From M55B127 sp035269185 (lineage in GTDB: Bacteria; Bacillota; Halanaerobiia; Halanaerobiales; M55B127), in the NCBI GenBank assembly GCA_964430875.1, contig CAYSHP010000002.1, positions 1 to 64,000 on the forward strand: a stretch of 64,000 nucleotides of DNA, in the 5' to 3' direction. The notes under the pieces were generated by a model. That model was not told the origin of the DNA, made no database searches, and saw only the letters and a program-made list of their open reading frames with translations. Position 1 is the first letter of the stretch, and each line of letters opens with the position of its first letter. Of the stretch, positions 1 to 8,120 are shown piece by piece. A program made the position numbers and the translations under genes.

Positions 1-41
<41 letters not shown>

Positions 42-80
42 TTTCAGATAAAATAATTTCATTTTACAAGGAGGCTGCCA

Positions 81-743
81 ATGCAAAAAGTTGTTGAACT
101 TCAAGATTTAGATGGATTATTTAAAGATAATATGACTTTAATGATCGGTGGATTTTTAAACTGTGGTACGGCAGAGACAGTTTTAGAATACTTAAATGAT
201 TTTGATTTGAAAAACTTAAATATCATAGTAAATGATGCTGGTTTTAATTATAAAAGTAAAGGTAAATTTTTAGCTAATACAGATATTAAAAAGATGATTA
301 CTTCCCATATTGGGACCAATCCAGATATTGGTAAAAAAATGAATAGTGGTGAAATTGATATTGATTTAATTCCACAGGGAAATTTAGTTGAACAAATCAG
401 GTGTGAAGGAGCTGGCCTTGGAGGGGTTTTAACACCAATTGGAATTGGCACAAAAGCAGAAGAAGGCAAGGAAGTAATGGAAGTTGATGGTGAGAAATAC
501 ATACTTGCTAAACCACTTGCTGCCGATATAGCCATTATAAAGGCCTGGAAAGCTGACGAAAGCGGTAATTTAATCTATAGATACTCAGCCCGAAATTTTA
601 ATCCGATTATGGCAATGGCTGCTGATACGGTTATCGTTGAGGCAGAACAAGTTGTCAAAAATGGAGAATTAAATAATAATAATATTGAAACTTCTAATAT
701 CTTTGTTGATTACGTAATTGAGAGTGACAAACAGTTACTATAG
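81..743 (+). CDS. atoD: Acetoacetate/butyrate CoA-transferase, alpha subunit
   Basis: This is the alpha subunit of a class I (heterodimeric) CoA-transferase. It moves CoA between acyl-CoA (butyryl-CoA or acetyl-CoA) and acetoacetate in the cytoplasm. The 220-residue length is normal for the family. The N-terminal glycine-rich stretch IGGFLNCGT (about residues 22-30) is the typical CoA-binding segment. The start follows AAGGAGG. The beta subunit follows after a 45-nt gap. In the beta-lysine pathway this enzyme activates the acetoacetate released by Kce using butyryl-CoA, so its position beside kamA fits. The acyl specificity cannot be read from the sequence. Confidence 0.9.
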   Translation: MQKVVELQDLDGLFKDNMTLMIGGFLNCGTAETVLEYLNDFDLKNLNIIVNDAGFNYKSKGKFLANTDIKKMITSHIGTNPDIGKKMNSGEIDIDLIPQGNLVEQIRCEGAGLGGVLTPIGIGTKAEEGKEVMEVDGEKYILAKPLAADIAIIKAWKADESGNLIYRYSARNFNPIMAMAADTVIVEAEQVVKNGELNNNNIETSNIFVDYVIESDKQLL

Positions 744-788
744 AACATAAATTGTTATTCCATTTGTAATGAAAGGAAGGGTGAATTA

Positions 789-1439
789 ATGTCTGAAATA
801 AAAAGAAAAATTGCGAAGCGAATTGCGCAAGAAATTCAAGATGGAGATGTTGTAAATCTAGGTATTGGAACACCAACTTTAGTTTGTGATTACATATCTG
901 ATGATATTGAAGTAAATATCCATTCGGAGAATGGTTTAGTGGGTTTGGATAAAGAAGCAGATGAAGGTTTTGAAGATAAAGATATTATTAATGCAAGTGG
1001 TAGGCCGGCTACTATTAAGAAGACAGGAAGTTTTTTTGATACAGCGATGTCTTTTAATATAATTCGCGGCGGCCACCTTGATATGACAGTTTTAGGGGCT
1101 TTGCAGGTAGATCAAAAAGGTAATATTGCTAATTGGATGATTCCTGGTAAATTAGTGCCTGGAATGGGTGGAGCTATGGATTTAACAGTAGGTGCAAAAA
1201 GAGTTATCTGTGCTATTACCCATCAAACCAAAAAGGGAGATTCTAAAATTAAAAAAGAATGTAATTTACCCCTAACAGCGGCTGGTGAAGTTGATTTAAT
1301 AGTGACTGAACTGGCTGTGATGAAAGTAAAAGAAAAAGGCTTAATTTTAAAGGAAATAGCGGAAGGGGTTTCTGTACAAGAAGTGGTTCAAAAGACAGAA
1401 GCAGATTTAATAATAAGTGATGACTTAAAAGAGTTTTAA
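789..1439 (+). CDS. atoA: Acetoacetate/butyrate CoA-transferase, beta subunit
   Basis: This is the beta subunit carrying the catalytic glutamate of the class I CoA-transferase. The family motif SENGLVG occupies residues 46-52, so Glu47 is the residue expected to form the glutamyl-CoA thioester. The GIGTP segment (25-29) is also conserved. Its 216 residues match the family. AAGGAAGG precedes the ATG. It forms an operon with atoD and ends in a strong bidirectional hairpin shared with the convergent kamA gene. Confidence 0.9.
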   Translation: MSEIKRKIAKRIAQEIQDGDVVNLGIGTPTLVCDYISDDIEVNIHSENGLVGLDKEADEGFEDKDIINASGRPATIKKTGSFFDTAMSFNIIRGGHLDMTVLGALQVDQKGNIANWMIPGKLVPGMGGAMDLTVGAKRVICAITHQTKKGDSKIKKECNLPLTAAGEVDLIVTELAVMKVKEKGLILKEIAEGVSVQEVVQKTEADLIISDDLKEF

Positions 1440-1457
1440 TAAAAGAATAATAATATA

Positions 1458-1487
1458 CAAAGGGCACCTAAAATAAGGTGCCCTTTG
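1458..1487. terminator. Bidirectional terminator between atoA and kamA
   Basis: A 12-bp perfect stem (CAAAGGGCACCT / AGGTGCCCTTTG) with a 6-nt loop sits between two convergent genes. It could terminate transcription from both sides, although the T-runs are short. Confidence 0.8.
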
Positions 1488-1494
1488 CTAAATT

Positions 1495-2691
1495 CTATTC
1501 ATTTATAGTATAATTGCCATTTTCAATTAGTTTAGCTACTCCTCGGTTGACTTTATCCCCCTTGTGGTTGTCTTTATCATATCCGGGTTCTGTATAGGCA
1601 TATATATTTCCTTCATAATTTCTTAAGATAACTTTGTTTTCAGCCTGTGATACCATATATTGAGGACTTATTGGAATTTTACCTCCTCCACCCGGAGCAT
1701 CTATTACATAAGTTGGAACAGCCATTCCGGTTGTATGTTGTCTAAGTGATTCAATGATTTCTATTCCTTTACTAACTGAAGTTCTAAAATGTTCAATTCC
1801 CTTTGAAAGATCACATTGATATAAGTAATAAGGTTTAATTCTAATATATAGAAGTTGTTGTACTAACTTTTTCATAATAGAGGGTTGATCATTAATACCT
1901 TTTAGTAATACAGATTGATTACCGACTGGAATACCTGCATAGTTTAATTTTTCAATTGCCTTTTGGACGGTCTCAGTAATTTCTTTTGGGTGGTTAAACT
2001 GTAAGTTAAGATAGATCGGATGGTATTTCTTTAACATTTCAACCAGACCATCAGTGATTCGCTGCGGCATAACCACGGGTGTTCTGGTTCCAATCCTGAT
2101 AATTTCTACATGTTCAATAGCCCTTAATTTTTTGATAATTTTCTCTAATTTATCATCAGAGACTAATAATGCATCTCCACCTGAAAGAAGGACATCTCTA
2201 ATCTTTTCATTATTTTTTATATATTTGACTGACTTATCTATTTGATTCATTGGCATTGACTTATCAGTTACTCCGGCAAATCTTCTTCTAGTACAGTGAC
2301 GGCAGTACATTGAACATTGGTCTGTAATTAATAGTAATACCCGGTCAGGATATCTATGAGTAAGTCCTGGAACCGGAGAATCTACATCTTCATGTAAAGG
2401 GTCTTCCATATCAGCATTGCCCATATTAAGTTCTTTAGCGGTGGGGACCGCCTGTTTGCGAATTGGGCAGTCTCTATCACTATAGTCCATCAAAGACGCA
2501 TAATAGGGTGTTATAGCCATTCTAAGTGTATTTAAAGAAGATTCGATTTCTTTTTTTTCCTCATCATTTATATCAATTACTTTCTGTAAGGTTTCTACAT
2601 CTGTAATTCTGTTTTTAACCTGCCAGTGCCAATCATTCCATTCTTCTTCTTTTACATCATTCCAAATTTGATACTTTTTATAATTACGCAT
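1495..2691 (-). CDS. kamA: L-lysine 2,3-aminomutase (radical SAM, PLP)
   Basis: KamA converts L-lysine to L-beta-lysine, the first step of the beta-lysine fermentation, using S-adenosylmethionine, a [4Fe-4S] cluster and PLP. The radical-SAM cysteines are C126, C130 and C133 (CSMYCRHC). The PLP lysine is K338 in the PGGGGK motif. D293 and D331 correspond to the aspartates known to bind the lysine side chain in the clostridial enzyme. The 398-residue length is slightly under the 416 of the Clostridium subterminale enzyme. The gene points away from the racemase and has its own sigma54-type promoter. EpmB-type aminomutases are an alternative, but they are shorter and the context here is catabolic. 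Confidence 0.95.
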   Translation of the reverse strand: MRNYKKYQIWNDVKEEEWNDWHWQVKNRITDVETLQKVIDINDEEKKEIESSLNTLRMAITPYYASLMDYSDRDCPIRKQAVPTAKELNMGNADMEDPLHEDVDSPVPGLTHRYPDRVLLLITDQCSMYCRHCTRRRFAGVTDKSMPMNQIDKSVKYIKNNEKIRDVLLSGGDALLVSDDKLEKIIKKLRAIEHVEIIRIGTRTPVVMPQRITDGLVEMLKKYHPIYLNLQFNHPKEITETVQKAIEKLNYAGIPVGNQSVLLKGINDQPSIMKKLVQQLLYIRIKPYYLYQCDLSKGIEHFRTSVSKGIEIIESLRQHTTGMAVPTYVIDAPGGGGKIPISPQYMVSQAENKVILRNYEGNIYAYTEPGYDKDNHKGDKVNRGVAKLIENGNYTINE

Positions 2692-2740
2692 TGTCTACCT
2701 CCCATAAAACAAGAATATATTTATACCAATATATTAAATA

Positions 2741-2756
2741 TGCAATAATCATTCCA
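2741..2756 (-). promoter_or_regulatory. Sigma54 (-24/-12) promoter for kamA
   Basis: On the minus strand the sequence TGGAATGATTATTGCA has GG and GC separated by exactly 10 nt, as in the TGGCAC-N5-TTGCA consensus. The TTGCA -12 element is perfect and TGG is kept at -24. The predicted transcription start is near 2730, about 40 nt before the kamA ATG. A sigma54 activator gene lies 3 kb away. Confidence 0.65.
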
Positions 2757-2759
2757 GTT

Positions 2760-2781
2760 CCGTTAGTGTTGAAGATAACGG
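2760..2781. promoter_or_regulatory. Inverted repeat, probable operator or activator site
   Basis: CCGTTA and TAACGG form a perfect 6-bp inverted repeat with a 10-nt spacer, about one helical turn between half-site centres plus six. It lies 3 bp upstream of the kamA -24 element and contains the -35 box of the divergent racemase promoter. A protein bound here could affect both genes. Confidence 0.5.
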
Positions 2782-2797
2782 TTGAATATAATATAAT
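2769..2797 (+). promoter_or_regulatory. Sigma-A-type promoter for the racemase gene
   Basis: TTGAAG and TATAAT are separated by 17 nt. The predicted start near 2804 lies about 37 nt before the ATG at 2841. Confidence 0.65.
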
Positions 2798-2840
2798 TAA
2801 AATTGTTGTAATCTAAAAAATATAGTTAGGAAGTGATTTA

Positions 2841-3920
2841 ATGAATAAAACTCCTCGTGTTAATGTTAATTTGGTTAATATAAAAGAGAATGCTCGTATT
2901 TTAAAAGACGAATGTGACAAAAGAGGCATTAATATAACCGGTGTGGTCAAAGGCAGTGCCGGTGATTTAAGAGTGATAAACTCTGTAGTAAAGGGTGGTA
3001 TTGAAACTTTAGGTGATTCCAGGATGAAAAATATTATTAAGATGAGGGAAGCCGGTTTTGAAAATGATATGGTACTTTTAAGATTACCCCGCCTTTCTGA
3101 AGTTAAACAGTTAATTAAGTACGTTGATATAAGTTTAAATTCGGAACTTATTACTTTAGAAAGTATCGGAAGAGCTGCCAAGAAGAAAGATAAAGTACAT
3201 AAAGTAATAATTATGGTCGATGTTGGTGACTTAAGAGAAGGAGTCCTTGTAAAAGACTTTATGGACTTTATGGAAGATGCTTTAGATATTGATGGTATTA
3301 AAATAATTGGCTTAGGAACGAATGTTGGTTGTTATGGAGGGGTACTGCCTACTTATGATAATACTAAGATACTGCTTGATTTAAAGAAAGAAGTAAAAGA
3401 AAAATATAATTATGATTTAAAGGTAGTTTCAGGTGGCAATACTGCAACCACCATTCTTTTTGACGAAGAACAGTTACCTGAAGGTGTCAATAATCTAAGA
3501 GTAGGGGAAGGTTTAATTCAGGGTACAGATATAACCCATCAAAGAGAGATACCCTTTTTAAATAGTAATAATATAACCTTGACTGCCGAAATTATTGAGT
3601 TAAAAGAAAAGCCCTCTATACCAACGGGCCAGATTGGTCATGATGCCTTTGGCAATAAGCCGGAATTTGAAGATAAAGGTGTTAGAAAGAGAGCTATTTT
3701 AGCAGTAGGGAGACAGGATGTAAAAGTAGAAGGAATGACACCTATGTTAGAAGGTGTAAAAATAATTGGAGCCAGTAGTGACCACTTATTATGTGATATA
3801 ACTGACTCCGAAAGAGAACTGCAAATTGGCAGTGAAATTGAGTTTAAACTAAACTATGGTGCAATGTTAAAAGCAATGACTTCAGAATATGTTAATAAAA
3901 AATATATAAGTTCTGTTTAA
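2841..3920 (+). CDS. PLP-dependent amino-acid racemase, ornithine racemase family
   Basis: The protein is a fold-type III (alanine-racemase-like) PLP enzyme of the ornithine racemase group. K37 in GVVKGSAGD sits where the PLP Schiff-base lysine is expected, and a SGGNTAT phosphate-binding segment comes later. The length of 359 residues is normal. It is divergent from kamA with a shared control region. Characterised relatives (Orr of Clostridium sticklandii) interconvert L- and D-ornithine; here the setting suggests lysine or beta-lysine as substrate, which is only inference. Its stop codon overlaps the stop of the convergent amidohydrolase by 4 nt, leaving no room for a separate terminator. 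Confidence 0.75.
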   Translation: MNKTPRVNVNLVNIKENARILKDECDKRGINITGVVKGSAGDLRVINSVVKGGIETLGDSRMKNIIKMREAGFENDMVLLRLPRLSEVKQLIKYVDISLNSELITLESIGRAAKKKDKVHKVIIMVDVGDLREGVLVKDFMDFMEDALDIDGIKIIGLGTNVGCYGGVLPTYDNTKILLDLKKEVKEKYNYDLKVVSGGNTATTILFDEEQLPEGVNNLRVGEGLIQGTDITHQREIPFLNSNNITLTAEIIELKEKPSIPTGQIGHDAFGNKPEFEDKGVRKRAILAVGRQDVKVEGMTPMLEGVKIIGASSDHLLCDITDSERELQIGSEIEFKLNYGAMLKAMTSEYVNKKYISSV

Positions 3921-5518
3921 CTTTCAAATACTAAATCTCCTTTTTTGTAAACAGATCTGACTTTTAGATTTATTATATCTTCAGACTTTATATTAAAGAG
4001 ATTTTTATTAAAGGTTATAAAGTCCGCTTTATAACCTTCTTTAATTTTACCTTTAATATCTTCCTCAAAGTTTTGATAAGCAGGCCCTGTGGTGTAAAGC
4101 TCTCGGGCTTTTTTAATATCGATAATTTCATTAGGATGCCAGCTTTTTTCCTGAGGTTGGTTCGGCTTTTTCCTTTTAACTGAGGCATAAATACCATATA
4201 GAGGATTAATATCTTCAACCGGTGCATCAGAGCTACCAGCTAAATGTATTCCCTTTTCTAAGAGACTTCTCATCCTATAAAGACTTTTTGCTCTTCTTTT
4301 CCCTAATCTTTTATCAGCCATCTTATAATCTGAACTAATAAAGGTGGGCTGAATGGAAAGCACAATATTATTTTTCTTTACCCTATCAATCAGCTTGTCA
4401 TCGAGCATAGAAGCATGTACAATAATCGGTCTTAAGTTTTTATGTGGATACTTTTTATTCATCCTTTCATATATTTTACTTACAATCTCAACTGCTTTAA
4501 TTCCTATGGCATGGATGGCAGGCTGAAAATCTAGCTGATAAGCACGCTCAACTAACTCTTCTAACTTTTCTTTGTCAAATAGAAGTTCACCTTTAGTAGT
4601 AGTATCATCTGTATAATGTTTTCTTAAAGCAGCCGTCCGGCCCCCTAAGGAACCGTCAAACATAAATTTAACAGGACCGGTTTTTAAACCTTTAATATCT
4701 TTAGTTTGTTCTCTTATCTTTTTATAATAATCAAAATCATCTTTTTTAGTTACCCTTAGTTGTAGGGTAATATCTAAAGGTATTTCTTTATCATTTGCTA
4801 GCTCATAGTAACTTTTAAATATATCTTCCCGATATTTTTTATGTCCTAAATCATCGGTATGAATAGAGGTGATACCTCTTTTTAAGAAATCTTTTGCTGA
4901 ATTTTTTAAAATATTTTTAAATCTTTTTCTTTGTTTTTCTAATACAATATCATCGATAATTCCAATTGATTCATCCTGGAGTTCACCAGTTGGGTAACCT
5001 TCTTTATCCCTTACTATTTTGCCGCCGGCTGGATCTTTTGTCTCTTTATTAATATTAGCTAGTTCAAGTGCTTTAGAATTAACAAAGGCAAGATGTAAGC
5101 ATCTACGTTTAACTAAAATAGGTATATTTTTAGAAAGTTTATCTAAAACATACCTATCTAATTTTTTTACTCCCCCAAATTGTTCTTCATCCCAGTTAAT
5201 AACTGTAATCCAGCTATCTTCAGGGGCTTGACCAGCTTTGCTTTTAATCTTATTATATACCTGCTCAATTGATTCACAATTTTTAAGGTCAATACTATCT
5301 TTTAAAAGAGAGTAATAAAAATAGTGAAGGTGTCCGTCATTAAAAGCAGGTGTTACATATTGATTATTTAAATCGATTACTTCTGAAAGATTCTTATACT
5401 TGCCGAGTAAATTTTTAGTCTTACCAGTTTTTTTGATCATTCCATTTTCAATTAAAAAGGCATCGCTATTTTTTTGGTTAATAAGATTTCCCTTAATAAA
5501 AAGTTTTGTATTTGGCAT
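3917..5518 (-). CDS. Amidohydrolase family 3 protein (YtcJ-like)
   Basis: This is a 533-residue metal-dependent hydrolase of the YtcJ branch of the amidohydrolase superfamily. The metal-binding HxH is H63/H65 in NDGHLH, a later histidine occurs in HAIGIKAVE, and the terminal metal aspartate is in GSSDAPVEDINP. There is no signal peptide, so it should be cytoplasmic. The start follows GAGGTGAG. The true substrate of this family is mostly unknown; an N-acylated or cyclic amine derivative is possible given the lysine context, but nothing in the sequence proves it. Its promoter region faces that of the sigma54 activator. Confidence 0.75.
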   Translation of the reverse strand: MPNTKLFIKGNLINQKNSDAFLIENGMIKKTGKTKNLLGKYKNLSEVIDLNNQYVTPAFNDGHLHYFYYSLLKDSIDLKNCESIEQVYNKIKSKAGQAPEDSWITVINWDEEQFGGVKKLDRYVLDKLSKNIPILVKRRCLHLAFVNSKALELANINKETKDPAGGKIVRDKEGYPTGELQDESIGIIDDIVLEKQRKRFKNILKNSAKDFLKRGITSIHTDDLGHKKYREDIFKSYYELANDKEIPLDITLQLRVTKKDDFDYYKKIREQTKDIKGLKTGPVKFMFDGSLGGRTAALRKHYTDDTTTKGELLFDKEKLEELVERAYQLDFQPAIHAIGIKAVEIVSKIYERMNKKYPHKNLRPIIVHASMLDDKLIDRVKKNNIVLSIQPTFISSDYKMADKRLGKRRAKSLYRMRSLLEKGIHLAGSSDAPVEDINPLYGIYASVKRKKPNQPQEKSWHPNEIIDIKKARELYTTGPAYQNFEEDIKGKIKEGYKADFITFNKNLFNIKSEDIINLKVRSVYKKGDLVFES

Positions 5519-5590
5519 TTTCTCACCTCAATATATTAACTTCCACAAAACAGTTATTTATTCCTTTTTTGCGCAAGAAATTTTTCAATT

Positions 5591-5608
5591 ATGCAAAAAA
5601 ACTTGCAT
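5591..5608. promoter_or_regulatory. Palindrome ATGCAA-N6-TTGCAT overlapping the activator -35
   Basis: A perfect 6-bp inverted repeat with a 6-nt A-rich spacer lies between the divergent amidohydrolase and sigma54-activator genes. Its right half is the -35 box of the activator promoter, which would suit autoregulation. Confidence 0.4.
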
Positions 5609-5631
5609 AAAAAGCAGGTTTAATTTACTAT
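5603..5631 (+). promoter_or_regulatory. Sigma-A-type promoter of the sigma54 activator gene
   Basis: TTGCAT and TACTAT are separated by 17 nt. The predicted start lies near 5638, with GGGGG as the ribosome site ahead of the ATG at 5676. Confidence 0.5.
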
Positions 5632-5675
5632 AGATAGAATAAATAAGATAAGCGAAAAATATCAGGGGGATAAAT

Positions 5676-7142
5676 ATGGACACAAAATGGATTAATCCTA
5701 AAAAAAATTTAAATAATGAAAGTCTCTGTAAGATGTTAAATAATTTAAATGAAGGAATTCATGTAGTTAATAATAAAGGTACTACAATTTTATACAATAA
5801 AAAGGCTTCTGAAATAGATGGTTTAAAACCAGAAGAAGTAATTGGGAAAAATTTATTTGAAGTTTTTCCTTCTTTAACTTTAGAAACATCAACTTTAATG
5901 AAGACATTAAAAAATGAAGAGAAGTATTTCAACCATAAACAAACCTTTATCAATTACCGCGGGAAAAAGATAATTACTATTAATCACACTTTTCCCATTC
6001 TCTTTGAAGATGATACTAAAGGTGCAGTTGAAATTTCCAAGGATATAACCCAAACCGAAGAATTAGTCGATGATATAACAAATTTAAGAAATAAATTAAA
6101 AGACAGTAATAATTCTGAGCCTAAAAAGGAAGTTGATAATAATACCAGTTATGAATTTGCTGATATCATAGGACAAAACCCTAAATTCAATAGTTCAATA
6201 AGTGATGCTATGAAATGTGCTAGAAGTGATTCATCAGTTTTAATATATGGGGAAACCGGGACCGGTAAAGAATTATTTGCTCAAAGCATTCATAATGCCA
6301 GCTGGAGAAAGAACAAAGAATTTATTGCCCAAAACTGTGCGGCCTTACCGAAGGACCTTTTAGAAGCACTCCTGTTTGGAACTGAAAAAGGTAGTTTCAC
6401 GGGAGCGAAGAGTAAACCAGGCTTATTTGAAATGGCTGATGGAGGCACTATCTTACTTGATGAGATAAATTCCATGGACCTTTCTTTACAGGCCAAACTA
6501 TTAAGAGTGCTGCAGGATGGTAGAATTAGAAGAATCGGGGGGCAAAAAGAAAAAGAAGTTGATGTAAGGATTATTACCACCATGAATATGCATCCTGACC
6601 AAGCCTTTGAAGAAAACAGGTTAAGAGAAGATTTATATTACCGCTTAAGTGTAGTATATATCTATCTGCCGCCTTTAAGAGAAAGAAAAGATGATATCAT
6701 GCTTTTAACCGATAACTTTATTAATCATTATAATCAGAAGTTTGATAAAAATATTGAAGGCTTAAAACCTAAACTAATAAAGATCTTTAAGGATTACAGC
6801 TGGCCCGGTAATGTAAGGGAACTAAAACATGTTATTGAGAGTGCCTATAATGTAAAACAGTATGGAGATAAAATTGATATGGGAGACTTACCAGGATATA
6901 TCATTGAACGGTTAGATCAAAATAGGAATATCAACAGTAAAGACTATACTGTAGACCGGAAAGTAAAAAATGGTGAAAAGTTACCGGCCTTAGATCAATA
7001 TTTAGAAGAAATTGAGTTGAATTTAATAGAAAATGCATTAGAAAAGACAAATAATAATATAAGTGCTGCAGCTAGAAAATTAGATATATCAAGACAGTCT
7101 TTGCAGTATAAATTAAAAAAATATAATTTAAAAGATAACTAG
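5676..7142 (+). CDS. PAS-AAA+-Fis sigma54-dependent transcriptional activator
   Basis: This bacterial enhancer-binding protein would drive open-complex formation by sigma54 RNA polymerase. Domain order: PAS sensor about residues 15-125, short linker, AAA+ domain about 160-390, Fis-type helix-turn-helix about 445-488. Walker A is GETGTGKE (192-199), the sigma54-contacting loop is GSFTGA (239-244; the usual form is GAFTGA), and Walker B is GGTILLDE (256-263). It resembles RocR-like activators of amino-acid catabolism. It lies directly upstream of the LysO-type gene (12-nt gap) and between two GG-N10-GC promoters, so it is the obvious regulator of the lysine genes. The PAS ligand is unknown. Confidence 0.9.
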   Translation: MDTKWINPKKNLNNESLCKMLNNLNEGIHVVNNKGTTILYNKKASEIDGLKPEEVIGKNLFEVFPSLTLETSTLMKTLKNEEKYFNHKQTFINYRGKKIITINHTFPILFEDDTKGAVEISKDITQTEELVDDITNLRNKLKDSNNSEPKKEVDNNTSYEFADIIGQNPKFNSSISDAMKCARSDSSVLIYGETGTGKELFAQSIHNASWRKNKEFIAQNCAALPKDLLEALLFGTEKGSFTGAKSKPGLFEMADGGTILLDEINSMDLSLQAKLLRVLQDGRIRRIGGQKEKEVDVRIITTMNMHPDQAFEENRLREDLYYRLSVVYIYLPPLRERKDDIMLLTDNFINHYNQKFDKNIEGLKPKLIKIFKDYSWPGNVRELKHVIESAYNVKQYGDKIDMGDLPGYIIERLDQNRNINSKDYTVDRKVKNGEKLPALDQYLEEIELNLIENALEKTNNNISAAARKLDISRQSLQYKLKKYNLKDN

Positions 7143-7154
7143 GAGTGAAAATAT

Positions 7155-8078
7155 ATGGATATTACATTAATTTTAGTATTTTTAATTGCCGGCTTTATAA
7201 TTGGATACTTTAAGCCTTTACCTGATATTTTTTATAGGTTTTCAGGCTATATTACAGAAATAGGTTTAATAATCCTACTTGGTTCGATGGGGGCTAGGAT
7301 TGGGGTTGATGATAAAATCATCAGTAAATTAGGCGTGATTGGCTTTAAATCATTTATCCTGGCCTTATTTAGTATTATCGGTAGTGTATTATTATTAAAA
7401 TTATTTTCTAAGTTTATAAAAAACAACTATCAAAAAGGTAAACCTAAAGAGCCGCTTGAAGATAATGAATCTGATCATCGGCTTACCTTGATTATTTTAA
7501 TTTCGATAATAATCGGAATTATTTTGGGTTTAACTGTATTAAAGGATGGATATTTACCCATAATCGAGGTAATAACTACTTATGCTTTAGCTGCATTACT
7601 CTTTGGAGTAGGAGTAGATATCGGCTTAAATAAAGAGGCTTTTAGAGAACTTAAGATTTTAGGGCTTAAAATAATTTTGATTCCTATTTTAATAATAATT
7701 GGTACCTTATTAGGTACTTATGTAGCTAGTTTATTTTTAAATATGGTAGCCATAGATGCTCTGGCAGTCGGGGCAGGTTTCGGCTGGTATAGTTTGTCTG
7801 CTGTATTAATAACTAAAATACATAGTGTGGAGTTAGGTTCTATTGCCTTTCTAACTAATGTGTTTAGAGAACTTATTACAATCATATCACTACCTTTTAT
7901 TGTGCGCTATATCGGTAAGATACCCGCAATTGGACCCGGAGGAGCTACTACAATGGATGTTACCTTACCGATTATTAAAAAAGTAGCCGGTGAAGAAACT
8001 GCCATACCTGCTTTTATTAGTGGAGTTGTTCTTTCTACTTTAGTACCAGTTTTGGTACCATTTATCTTAAGCCTATAA
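7155..8078 (+). CDS. lysO: LysO-family (DUF340) membrane transporter, probably lysine
   Basis: The 307-residue polytopic protein is almost entirely hydrophobic apart from a charged loop around residues 90-115. The C-terminal half contains the family pattern with GAGFGWYSLS and GGATTMDVTLP. Known LysO (YbjE) exports lysine in Escherichia coli. Here it is translated from a site 12 nt after the sigma54 activator and immediately precedes the lysine-degradation operon, so uptake, exchange or overflow of lysine or a product are all possible. AGGAGTG precedes the ATG. The substrate is inferred from family and context. Confidence 0.75.
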   Translation: MDITLILVFLIAGFIIGYFKPLPDIFYRFSGYITEIGLIILLGSMGARIGVDDKIISKLGVIGFKSFILALFSIIGSVLLLKLFSKFIKNNYQKGKPKEPLEDNESDHRLTLIILISIIIGIILGLTVLKDGYLPIIEVITTYALAALLFGVGVDIGLNKEAFRELKILGLKIILIPILIIIGTLLGTYVASLFLNMVAIDALAVGAGFGWYSLSAVLITKIHSVELGSIAFLTNVFRELITIISLPFIVRYIGKIPAIGPGGATTMDVTLPIIKKVAGEETAIPAFISGVVLSTLVPVLVPFILSL

Positions 8079-8082
8079 TTAA

Positions 8083-8098
8083 TGGCATAATAATTGCA
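8083..8098 (+). promoter_or_regulatory. Sigma54 (-24/-12) promoter of the kam-kdd operon
   Basis: TGGCATAATAATTGCA matches the -24/-12 consensus nearly perfectly: TGGCA, GG-N10-GC spacing, and TTGCA. It begins 5 nt after the LysO-family stop. The predicted start is near 8109, only 12 nt before the ATG at 8121; a GGGG ribosome site at about 8111-8114 would still be in the message. Confidence 0.75.
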
Positions 8099-8120
8099 TT
8101 TTTTTAAAAAGGGGTAAAAA

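Noticed and set aside
5592..5607. Third sigma54 promoter upstream of the activator gene (TGC-N10-TTGCA-like)
   Set aside because: The -24 element reads TGC, not TGG, and the match arises from the palindrome itself.
8043..8058. Inverted repeat GTACCA-N4-TGGTAC before the kam operon as an activator site
   Set aside because: It lies inside the LysO-family coding sequence and follows from the repeated amino acids LVPVLVP; it does not match the CCGTTA/TAACGG repeat at kamA.
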